Below the pieces are notes generated by a model. It made no database searches. It worked only from the letters and a program-made list of their open reading frames with translations, and was not told where the DNA came from. The position numbers were made by a program, and so were the translations under genes. A stretch of DNA of 6,531 nt from Rhodobacterales bacterium (lineage in GTDB: Bacteria; Pseudomonadota; Alphaproteobacteria; Rhodobacterales; Rhodobacteraceae). The stretch spans positions 1 to 6,531 of the forward strand of contig JAACVA010000150.1 of the NCBI GenBank assembly GCA_009992615.1, read 5' to 3'. How positions within the stretch are numbered: the stretch's first letter is position 1; each line of letters opens with the position of its first letter. This document shows positions 1 through 5,144 of the stretch, piece by piece.

Positions 1-749
1 TGGACCAGCAACAGGCGAATTTCTGCCGGATCGCTGACCGGTGCTGCCGTGACGTTGCTGACCACCGGCACCACCGGCGCCGTGATCTGCACATCGGCCA
101 ACGCGGCCTGCATCATCTGCGCCGCCGGAGCCATCAACGCACAATGGAACGGCGCCGAAACCGGCAACAACAAGGCCCGCTTGGCGCCCCGTCCCTTGGC
201 CATGTCCACCGCCCGCTGCACCGCCGCCGCGTCGCCCGAAATCACCACCTGCGCGGGGTCGTTGTCGTTTGCGGCCTCGCACACCTGTCCTTCAGCCGCA
301 TCCGCCGCCAATTGCGTCACCGCCGCCAGATCCAGCCCCAGAATAGCGGCCATCGCGCCCTGGCCCACCTGCACCGCCGCCTGCATCGCCTGCCCGCGCA
401 GCCGCAACAGCCGCGCCGTATCGGCCACCGACATGGCCCGCGCTGCCGCCAGCGCCGAATATTCGCCCAGCGAATGCCCCGCCACAAAAGTCGCGCTTTC
501 CACCGCGATCCCTTCCGCTTCAAGTGCGCGCATGGCGGCCATCGAGGTGGCCATCAGCGCCGGCTGGGCATTGGCTGTCAGGGTCAGATCGCCGGCCGTG
601 CCGTCCCAGATCAGCGCCGACAGCTTTTCCCCAAGCGCATCATCCACCTCGTCGAACACCGCACGCGCCGCAGGATAGGCCTGCGCCAGAGCGCGCCCCA
701 TACCTACGGTCTGGGCCCCCTGGCCCGGAAAAACAAATGCATGGCTCAT
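1..749 (-). CDS. fabD: Malonyl-CoA:acyl carrier protein transacylase FabD (3' end cut by window edge)
   Basis: Transfers the malonyl group from malonyl-CoA to acyl carrier protein, giving the extender unit for cytosolic type II fatty acid synthesis. The reverse-strand translation starts with MSHAFVFPGQGAQTVGMG, the family's N-terminal signature. It contains the nucleophile elbow GHSLGEYSAL (Ser93 catalytic, His92 beside it), Arg118 in RLRGQAMQ (expected to bind the malonyl carboxylate) and the catalytic His202 in SAPFHCALM. The AANDNDPAQVVISGD stretch (residues 159-173) is also typical. 249 codons are visible; family members are usually about 310 residues, so roughly 60 C-terminal residues lie beyond base 1. 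The ATG at 749 is preceded by a purine-rich GAGGGAGA about 9 nt upstream, and the family start motif follows immediately, which fixes the start. It is divergent from the cytochrome b561 gene across 173 bases. In relatives fabG and acpP usually lie nearby, but none is visible here. Confidence 0.97.
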   Translation of the reverse strand, partial: MSHAFVFPGQGAQTVGMGRALAQAYPAARAVFDEVDDALGEKLSALIWDGTAGDLTLTANAQPALMATSMAAMRALEAEGIAVESATFVAGHSLGEYSALAAARAMSVADTARLLRLRGQAMQAAVQVGQGAMAAILGLDLAAVTQLAADAAEGQVCEAANDNDPAQVVISGDAAAVQRAVDMAKGRGAKRALLLPVSAPFHCALMAPAAQMMQAALADVQITAPVVPVVSNVTAAPVSDPAEIRLLLV

Positions 750-862
750 CGCGCGCGTCTCCCTCATCAGTCCCAAAAGCCCCGACCTTCGTTAACCCGG
801 CTAAAGGCAAGGCGCAACCAAACCCGGTGCGCCGCCGCACAGCGCCGCCGCGCCGATGCCGA

Positions 863-891
863 TTGCCGCCGACCGCTACCGCACATAGCCT
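863..891 (+). promoter_or_regulatory. Candidate sigma-70 promoter of the b561-YceI gene
   Basis: TTGCCG (863-868) and TAGCCT (886-891) are separated by 17 bases. They fit the relaxed alphaproteobacterial housekeeping pattern TTGnnn-17-TAnnnT. Transcription would start near 898, leaving a leader of about 25 nt that contains the ribosome-binding site GGAAGAAAG (907-915), 7 nt before the ATG at 923. The match is by eye in GC-rich DNA, so chance is possible. On the other strand of this divergent gap I saw only a weak fabD candidate (TTGCGC, 17 bases, TAACGA), which I do not call. Confidence 0.4.
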
Positions 892-922
892 CACGGCAAA
901 CACACTGGAAGAAAGTCTCCTC

Positions 923-2119
923 ATGCCCCTCGCCAATACGATCCTGCATTATGGTGCCGTGACAAAGCTTTTTCACTGGCTGACCGCTCTTCTGATTCTT
1001 GCCGCAATCCCGCTGGGGGTCATTGCCAACCGCTTGCCCTATGACACGGGCGAACAACTGGCCGCCAAGGCCCAGTTGTTCAGCCTGCACAAGACAGTGG
1101 GCATTGCCGCTTTTGCCGTGGCGCTGCTGCGCATCCTGTGGGCTATGTCACAACCGCGTCCTGCCCCGCTGCACGCCGAACGGCGTCTTGAAACCCTGCT
1201 GGCGGCGACGGTGCACTGGGCTCTGTACGGCGCGATGGTCGTGGTGCCCTTGTCGGGCTGGCTGCACCACGCCGCGACCGCCGGCTTTGCGCCAATCCTT
1301 TGGCCGCTCGGGCAGGGTCTGCCGTTTCTGACCGCCTCCGAGCCGCTCGCCGCCCTGTTCGCTGCGGTGCACTGGGTGTTTACCAAAGTGTTGATCGCCG
1401 CAGTCCTGCTGCACGTCGCCGGGGCACTGAAACATGCCCTGATCGACAAGGATGCCACCCTCGCGCGGATGTTGCCGGGCACGCCGGATGTCAATGGCAG
1501 CGCCGTCGCAAAGGCCCACATGTGGCCCGCTGCCTTCGCGACTGGCCTGTTTGCCGCCGGGCTCGCCCTGTCTGTCGCCTTGGCGCCCGCCACCCAACCT
1601 GTCGTGCCCGCCTCTGCCATCACCAGTGGTGCCGGTAACTGGCAGGTGGAACAGGGCAGCCTGGCCATCACCCTGCGCCAGTTCGGCACCGAGGTGACAG
1701 GACAGTTCGCACAATGGGTACCAGAAATCGTCTTTTCCGAAACCGGCACCGATGGACGCCACGGCACCGTCACGGTCGATATCGTAATCGCGTCACTGAC
1801 CCTTGGATCGGTCACCGAACAAGCACTCTCCGCCGATTATTTCGACGCCGCGCAATTTCCTGCCGCACGGTTCAATGCCGATATCTTGACCGCCGACTCA
1901 GGATATGTCGCCGACGGCACACTGACGCTGAAAGGCGCGCAGGTTCCGGTGATCCTGCCCTTCACGCTGATCGTTGACGGCGACACCGCACGGATGCGGG
2001 GCAAGACGACGCTGGACCGCAGGGATTTCGCCATTGGCGCCGGGCAGGCCGACGAGGGCACGCTTGGGTTCGCGGTCGTCGTTGAAATCACTCTTACCGC
2101 AACTCGCAGCCCGCGCTGA
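923..2119 (+). CDS. Cytochrome b561 fused to a C-terminal YceI domain
   Basis: A 398-residue two-part protein. Residues 1-185 form a bacterial cytochrome b561 (CybB/YceJ type): four hydrophobic helices with well-placed candidate heme ligands, His18 (LFHWL), His56 (LHKTVG), His150 (VHWVF) and His164 (LLHVAGALKH). This family carries two b hemes and is thought to move electrons from quinol in the inner membrane. A fifth hydrophobic segment (about 202-221) follows. Residues 239-393 read as a YceI domain: NWQVEQGSLAITLRQFG, then a GQF turn, ADYFDAAQFPAARF and GTLTLKG. With the N-terminus in the cytoplasm, five helices place the YceI domain in the periplasm (inference). The ATG at 923 was chosen because a good ribosome-binding site (GGAAGAAAG) precedes it and the family starts here; the reading frame stays open upstream to 524, but that sequence is low-quality and overlaps fabD antisense. 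In enterobacteria yceJ and yceI are separate adjacent genes; here they are one, with a further YceI gene convergent next door. Electron donor and acceptor are not known from sequence. Confidence 0.93.
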   Translation: MPLANTILHYGAVTKLFHWLTALLILAAIPLGVIANRLPYDTGEQLAAKAQLFSLHKTVGIAAFAVALLRILWAMSQPRPAPLHAERRLETLLAATVHWALYGAMVVVPLSGWLHHAATAGFAPILWPLGQGLPFLTASEPLAALFAAVHWVFTKVLIAAVLLHVAGALKHALIDKDATLARMLPGTPDVNGSAVAKAHMWPAAFATGLFAAGLALSVALAPATQPVVPASAITSGAGNWQVEQGSLAITLRQFGTEVTGQFAQWVPEIVFSETGTDGRHGTVTVDIVIASLTLGSVTEQALSADYFDAAQFPAARFNADILTADSGYVADGTLTLKGAQVPVILPFTLIVDGDTARMRGKTTLDRRDFAIGAGQADEGTLGFAVVVEITLTATRSPR

Positions 2120-2132
2120 ACCAGTCGCAAAA

Positions 2133-2159
2133 GCGGCCGCCGGATTGTCCGGCGGCCGC
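2133..2159 (-). terminator. Rho-independent terminator between convergent genes
   Basis: A perfect 11-bp inverted repeat, GCGGCCGCCGG (2133-2143) and its complement (2149-2159), around the 5-base loop ATTGT. Read on the minus strand the stem is followed by TTTT (complement of AAAA at 2129-2132), so it best serves the secreted YceI gene ending at 2184. On the plus strand no T-run follows, but the very stable stem starts 13 bases after the fusion gene's stop and may also stop or protect that transcript. Confidence 0.8.
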
Positions 2160-2183
2160 CGTGATTGGTGGTGTGCAGCCCGC

Positions 2184-2780
2184 TCAGTCGGCGGCCATCG
2201 CCTCGATCGACAGGTCAATTTTCACCGCATCACTGACAAAGGGTGCAAACAGGCCGAGGTTGAAGTCGCTGCGCAGAACAGTCGTGCTGGCGACAAAGCC
2301 AGCGGCCGCCTTGCCCTGAAACGGCGGAAACGGATATTCGCCAGCCTTGACCATGGCCGAGTCGAGAACCACGGGCCGGGTCACACCATTCATCGTCAGG
2401 TTGCCGGTGATCAGCGCGGTCGTGTCGCCCGTCACGTCGATATCGGTGGATTCAAAGGTGATGGTCGGGTGTTCGGCCAAATTGAAGAAATCGCCCGATT
2501 GCAAGAAATGCGCGGCCCGCGCCTCCCACCCGGTGAACATCGTGTCGACCGGAAAGCTGACCAAAACAGACGATGCGGCAGGGTCTTGCTGATCGAACTG
2601 GATCTCACCATCAAAGCCGCTGAAAACACCTGTGGTGCGGGAAAAACCTGCGTGGTCATAGCTGAACACGATCTGGCTGTGGCTGGGGTCCAACGCATAT
2701 TTCTGCGCTTCGGCCAACGCAACGGATCCGTTGGCAAATGCTGTTGCGGCCAAAAGGCCCGCGAGAGCGAAAGATTTCAT
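2184..2780 (-). CDS. Secreted YceI-family periplasmic protein
   Basis: A 198-residue protein with a clear Sec signal peptide: MKSF, a hydrophobic core LAGLLAATAF, and a likely cleavage after VALA (residue 23). The mature part is a YceI domain, opening with YALDPSHSQIVFSYDHAGFS and a GVFSGFDGEI turn, and continuing with FFNLAEHPTITFES and GNLTMNGVTRPVVL. YceI proteins are lipocalin-like beta-barrels; family members with known structures bind a polyprenyl chain such as a quinone-like isoprenoid, so a periplasmic isoprenoid-binding role is likely. ATG at 2780 is taken as the start, with GGAG 9 nt upstream. A GTG directly before it (2783) is a realistic alternative that would only add one residue and has better spacing (6 nt). 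The gene converges with the b561-YceI fusion, whose C-terminal domain is a divergent paralogue lacking the DPSHS opening. This suggests shared function, but not co-transcription. Confidence 0.93.
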   Translation of the reverse strand: MKSFALAGLLAATAFANGSVALAEAQKYALDPSHSQIVFSYDHAGFSRTTGVFSGFDGEIQFDQQDPAASSVLVSFPVDTMFTGWEARAAHFLQSGDFFNLAEHPTITFESTDIDVTGDTTALITGNLTMNGVTRPVVLDSAMVKAGEYPFPPFQGKAAAGFVASTTVLRSDFNLGLFAPFVSDAVKIDLSIEAMAAD

Positions 2781-2914
2781 CACCTGATACTCCGTGACTG
2801 AGGAACGTTTGTGCGATGCAAATGCCCCGAAGTTGTGCCGTTGATCAATTCGTCGCCGTCAAACAGGCGGTGTTCGATTGCGCACCAAGACGGCAAAAGT
2901 CGCTGCGCGTTTTG

Positions 2915-3547
2915 TTAGGCTGCCTGCATTCCCGTCGCGCGCCGCCCGACGGCCGCCACGGGGCGCGACGTCTGTGGCAAGGACCGCGCCTTTTCCAGAT
3001 CGCTACACAATCTGTTGCGCACCACAGCCAGGTCAGCCACCTCACCCACCCCAAGAAGTACAGGCGTATCCACACCCTCGACAACAATGAACAGCAAGCC
3101 GACCGCAGGCATGGCGCGGTTTTCCCTGACATTGACACCGCCTACCACATCGAAAGGAATACGCATCATCAACCGCTCGATCCCGCTGGCGGCGCGCATC
3201 ACCTGGCGCACCTCGCAGCGAATGAGATCGACCTGGGTTTCATACTGTGGCCGGGTCCGTGCCGACCAGAACAACAGAGCCGCCATGCCGGCCAGAACCG
3301 CGCTCAGCACAAATTTCAAGGGCAACACCTGGGGTCCGGTCGCCGCATCGGGCGCCAACCACAGCGCGGCGACCGCGACGATGGCCACCGTGCCAATGGC
3401 GCGCATCACCCGTTCCCACATCACAACTTGTTGCAGCGCATTATGTCCCTGGGTCACGACATATCCACTGTATACATCGAACATCGACAGTTTTGCGCGC
3501 AACATCGCAGGTGAATTGGCAGGGGAATCGGGCATGGAATAGGTCAT
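2915..3547 (-). CDS. Hypothetical two-helix membrane protein
   Basis: I do not recognise a named family. The 210-residue translation has a polar N-terminus (1-47) and two hydrophobic segments likely to form a transmembrane hairpin: about 48-65 (VMRAIGTVAIVAVAALWLAP) and about 77-95 (LKFVLSAVLAGMAALLFWSA). A soluble C-terminal part of about 110 residues starts with TRPQYETQVDLIRCEVRQVM and is rich in Val, Arg and Glu. By the positive-inside rule both ends are probably cytoplasmic (inference). ATG at 3547 was chosen; no strong ribosome-binding site is visible before it. A second ATG at 3535 and an in-frame TTG at 3562 are alternatives. The gene is 134 bases upstream of secreted yceI in the same direction, with no obvious terminator between, and is divergent from rpsF. 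Codon use and G/C third-position bias match its neighbours, so it is likely a real, resident gene, probably conserved in related roseobacters. A CtrA-like box lies 22-37 bases upstream. Confidence 0.8.
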   Translation of the reverse strand: MTYSMPDSPANSPAMLRAKLSMFDVYSGYVVTQGHNALQQVVMWERVMRAIGTVAIVAVAALWLAPDAATGPQVLPLKFVLSAVLAGMAALLFWSARTRPQYETQVDLIRCEVRQVMRAASGIERLMMRIPFDVVGGVNVRENRAMPAVGLLFIVVEGVDTPVLLGVGEVADLAVVRNRLCSDLEKARSLPQTSRPVAAVGRRATGMQAA

Positions 3548-3568
3548 ATCTGTCACTACCAAGGTCAG

Positions 3569-3584
3569 GTTAACAAATGGTTAG
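3569..3584 (-). promoter_or_regulatory. CtrA-like binding box
   Basis: Read on the minus strand the sequence is CTAA-CCATTTG-TTAAC. The full CtrA site of alphaproteobacteria is TTAA-N7-TTAAC, so 8 of 9 specified bases and the spacer length match. It lies 22-37 bases before the ATG of the hypothetical membrane protein, which would overlap or adjoin that gene's core promoter. AT-rich in an otherwise GC-rich region, it stands out, but a single by-eye match is weak evidence of binding. Confidence 0.4.
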
Positions 3585-3647
3585 ACGTTGAAAGCGGCGC
3601 AAATGCGGCATGGTGCGGCCCAATTCGGGGCCACCCGCCCTGTGTGC

Positions 3648-3676
3648 TTGCAACCCGGCGCGCCCCCGCCTATACC
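3648..3676 (+). promoter_or_regulatory. Sigma-70-type promoter of the rpsF-rpsR-rplI operon
   Basis: TTGCAA (3648-3653) and TATACC (3671-3676) are separated by exactly 17 bases. This is the best housekeeping promoter match in the window. Transcription would start near 3683, giving a leader of about 100 nt before rpsF. That is long enough for leader-based control, which ribosomal protein operons commonly use. Confidence 0.6.
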
Positions 3677-3683
3677 CACCGAA

Positions 3684-3747
3684 CCTTCCGCGCGATCACC
3701 AAAACTGCGCAGCCTCTCGTGGCCGGCATCGGAAGGGCCACCGCCGG
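3684..3747 (+). promoter_or_regulatory. Structured rpsF leader, possible S6:S18 autoregulatory element
   Basis: Within the predicted leader several perfect stems can form: CCTTCCG (3684-3690) with CGGAAGG (3730-3736); GTGGCC (3719-3724) with GGCCAC (3736-3741); and CCGGC (3723-3727) with GCCGG (3743-3747). They overlap and so exclude each other in part. In many bacteria the S6:S18 complex binds a leader motif with a bulged CCG and represses its own operon; several CCG triplets are present here. That this is such an element is inference. I did not find a full match to the published motif by eye. Confidence 0.3.
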
Positions 3748-3783
3748 TCTTTGAAATGCGCTTGAACACGAACAGGAGATCAC

Positions 3784-4203
3784 ATGCCGCTTTACGAGCA
3801 TGTCTTCATTTCCCGCCAGGATCTGAGCACCGCTCAGGCCGAGGGATTGATTGAACATTTCAGCACCATCCTTTCCGACAACGGCGGCAAGGTGGTTGAT
3901 CAGGAATATTGGGGCGTCAAGACGATGGCCTACAAGATCAACAAGAACCGCAAGGGCCACTACGCCTATTTGCGCACGGATGCCCCGGCAACCGCCGTGC
4001 AGGAGATGGAGCGTCTGATGGGCTTGCATGATGATGTCATGCGCGTTCTGACGATCAAGATGGACGTCCTGCCCGAGGGCCCGTCCGTGCAGATGCAGAA
4101 GCGCGAAGAGCGTGGCGATCGGCCCGATCGCGGTGACCGCCCTGATCGCGGTGACCGGGGTGACCGCCCTGATCGCGGTGGCGAACGCCGCGAACGCCGT
4201 TAA
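3784..4203 (+). CDS. rpsF: 30S ribosomal protein S6 with repeat-built arginine/aspartate tail
   Basis: S6 binds 16S rRNA in the central domain (platform) of the small subunit as a heterodimer with S18. Residues 1-100 are a normal S6 fold: MPLYEHVFISRQDLS at the start, then GGKVVDQEYWGVKTMAYKI and KGHYAYLR, which are strongly conserved in the family. Residues 106-139 form a disordered tail: KREER, GDRPDR twice, GDR, GDRPDR, then GGERRERR. The tail is alternately acidic and basic but net positive. The total of 139 residues is close to E. coli S6, but the tail sequence is different. ATG at 3784 has AGGAGA 4 nt upstream. It is first in the operon rpsF-rpsR-rplI, with 20 bases to rpsR. A 22-base direct repeat in the DNA encodes part of the tail. 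Confidence 0.97.
   Translation: MPLYEHVFISRQDLSTAQAEGLIEHFSTILSDNGGKVVDQEYWGVKTMAYKINKNRKGHYAYLRTDAPATAVQEMERLMGLHDDVMRVLTIKMDVLPEGPSVQMQKREERGDRPDRGDRPDRGDRGDRPDRGGERRERR
4132..4180 (+). repeat. In-frame 22-base direct repeat in the rpsF 3' end
   Basis: Two identical 22-base copies lie at 4132-4153 and 4159-4180, offset by 27 bases (9 codons). A partly matching copy occurs at 4114-4135. The period keeps the reading frame and yields the repeated GDRPDR peptide, so slippage or unequal exchange could lengthen or shorten the S6 tail without a frameshift. Confidence 0.85.
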
Positions 4204-4223
4204 CCCAGAAAGGACGCCGAACC

Positions 4224-4451
4224 ATGGCAACGAAACCGTTTTTCCGCCGCCGCAAGGTCTGCCCCTTCTCGGGCGACAATGCACCCGCAATCGACTATAA
4301 GGACACGCGCCTGCTGCAACGCTATATCTCCGAGCGTGGCAAGATCGTGCCCTCCCGCATAACGGCCGTGTCGGCCAAGAAGCAGCGCGAACTGGCCCGG
4401 GCCATCAAGCGCGCCCGCTTCCTGGCGCTGCTGCCCTATGCCGTGAACTGA
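4224..4451 (+). CDS. rpsR: 30S ribosomal protein S18
   Basis: S18 pairs with S6 and sits on the platform of the 30S subunit near the E site. The 75-residue product is full length for the family. It shows the basic N-terminus FFRRRKVCPFSG, the IDYKD motif, the near-invariant GKIVPSRIT (residues 40-48), and the C-terminal block RELARAIKRARFLALLPY. ATG at 4224 has AAAGGA (4209-4214) 9 nt upstream. It lies 20 bases after rpsF and 13 bases before rplI, so the three are co-transcribed. Nothing unusual is seen in it. Confidence 0.98.
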   Translation: MATKPFFRRRKVCPFSGDNAPAIDYKDTRLLQRYISERGKIVPSRITAVSAKKQRELARAIKRARFLALLPYAVN

Positions 4452-4464
4452 GGGGACTTTAGCA

Positions 4465-5070
4465 ATGCAAGTCATTCTTCTGGAACGTGTGGCCAAGCTG
4501 GGCCAGATGGGCGAAGTCGTCGAGGTAAAGTCGGGTTATGCCCGCAACTATCTGCTGCCGCAGAAAAAGGCGCTGTCGGCCTCCAAGGCCAACATCGCGT
4601 CGTTCGAGGCACAAAAGGCCCAACTCGAGGCGCATAATCTCGAGACCAAGAAAGAGGCCGATGCGATGGCCGTCAAGCTGGATGGACAACAATTTGTCAT
4701 CATCCGCTCGGCGTCGGATTCGGGTGCGCTGTACGGGTCTGTCACAACCCGTGACGCTGCCGATGCCGCGACCGAGGCCGGGTTTACCCTGGATCGAAAA
4801 CAGGTTGCCCTGACCGCACCGATCAAGGATCTGGGCATCCACACCGTGCTGGTTACCCTGCACCCCGAGGTTGAGGCAAAGATCCGCCTGAACGTCGCCC
4901 GCTCGCCCGAAGAGGCCGAGCTTCAGGCGTCGGGCAAATCGATTCAGGAATTGGCAGCCGAAGAAGAGGCCGCGGCCGAGTTCGAAATTCAAGAGCTGTT
5001 CGATGACATCGGTGGCGCCGCGAATGAGGATTTCGACGAGGACGCGCCGCGCAACCGCGACGACAGCTAA
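4465..5070 (+). CDS. rplI: 50S ribosomal protein L9 with acidic C-terminal extension
   Basis: L9 binds 23S rRNA near the L1 stalk with its N-terminal domain and projects its C-terminal domain away from the ribosome; it affects frame maintenance. The N-terminal signature GQMGEVVEVKSGYARNYLLP (residues 13-32) is intact. A long connecting helix rich in Lys, Glu and Ala follows (about 40-74), then the C-terminal domain to about 146, which contains SGALYGSVT and VLVTLHPEVEAKI. Residues 147-201 are an extra tail dominated by Glu, Asp and Ala (for example AAEEEAAAEFE and EDFDEDAP). The total is 201 residues against about 149 in E. coli. Similar long tails are common in alphaproteobacteria; their role is not known to me. 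ATG at 4465 has AGGGGA about 8 nt upstream, overlapping the rpsR stop. It is last in the operon and is followed by a terminator. Confidence 0.98.
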   Translation: MQVILLERVAKLGQMGEVVEVKSGYARNYLLPQKKALSASKANIASFEAQKAQLEAHNLETKKEADAMAVKLDGQQFVIIRSASDSGALYGSVTTRDAADAATEAGFTLDRKQVALTAPIKDLGIHTVLVTLHPEVEAKIRLNVARSPEEAELQASGKSIQELAAEEEAAAEFEIQELFDDIGGAANEDFDEDAPRNRDDS

Positions 5071-5091
5071 GCCTTTTCGATCAACGAAAAC

Positions 5092-5123
5092 AAAGGCCGC
5101 GCAATATGTTGCGCGGCCTTTTT
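5092..5123 (+). terminator. Bidirectional rho-independent terminator after rplI
   Basis: A perfect 13-bp stem (5092-5104 with 5109-5121) closes the loop TATG and runs into T residues through 5123 on the plus strand. On the minus strand the stem is followed by TTTGTTTT, so it can also end the cyclase transcript, whose stop codon is at 5145-5147. A smaller hairpin, TTTTCG/CGAAAA (5074-5090), lies between it and the rplI stop. Confidence 0.9.
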
Positions 5124-5144
5124 AATATGTCACGTCAACTGTGT

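Noticed and set aside
524..922. In-frame upstream extension of the b561-YceI gene (531-residue version starting at 524)
   Set aside because: It runs antisense through fabD, has Pro/Arg-rich sequence of no family character, and the ATG at 923 has a good ribosome-binding site and the expected family start.
49..962. Long plus-strand open frames at 49-678 and 144-962
   Set aside because: They are antisense or out-of-frame shadows of fabD and the b561 gene, with low-complexity Ala/Arg/Pro translations typical of GC-rich DNA.
1039..1815. Minus-strand open frame of 258 codons inside the b561-YceI gene
   Set aside because: It is antisense to a well-supported gene and shows no family features.
2841..2848. 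TTGATCAA palindrome upstream of secreted yceI as an FNR-type site
   Set aside because: The FNR site is TTGAT-N4-ATCAA; here the two halves overlap with no spacer, so it does not match.
3015..3542. Plus-strand open frame of 175 codons opposite the hypothetical membrane protein
   Set aside because: The minus-strand frame has clear hydrophobic helices and better codon character; the plus-strand product is Thr/Arg-rich without structure.
3612..3635. GGT..GGCCC / GGGCC..ACC inverted repeat upstream of the rpsF promoter
   Set aside because: It lacks a T-run in either direction, contains a bulge and lies before the predicted transcription start; no role can be supported.
3758..3854. Possible upstream open frame starting at an ATG just before rpsF and overlapping its start
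   Set aside because: No ribosome-binding site precedes that ATG, and the translation continues out of frame inside rpsF as a low-quality peptide.
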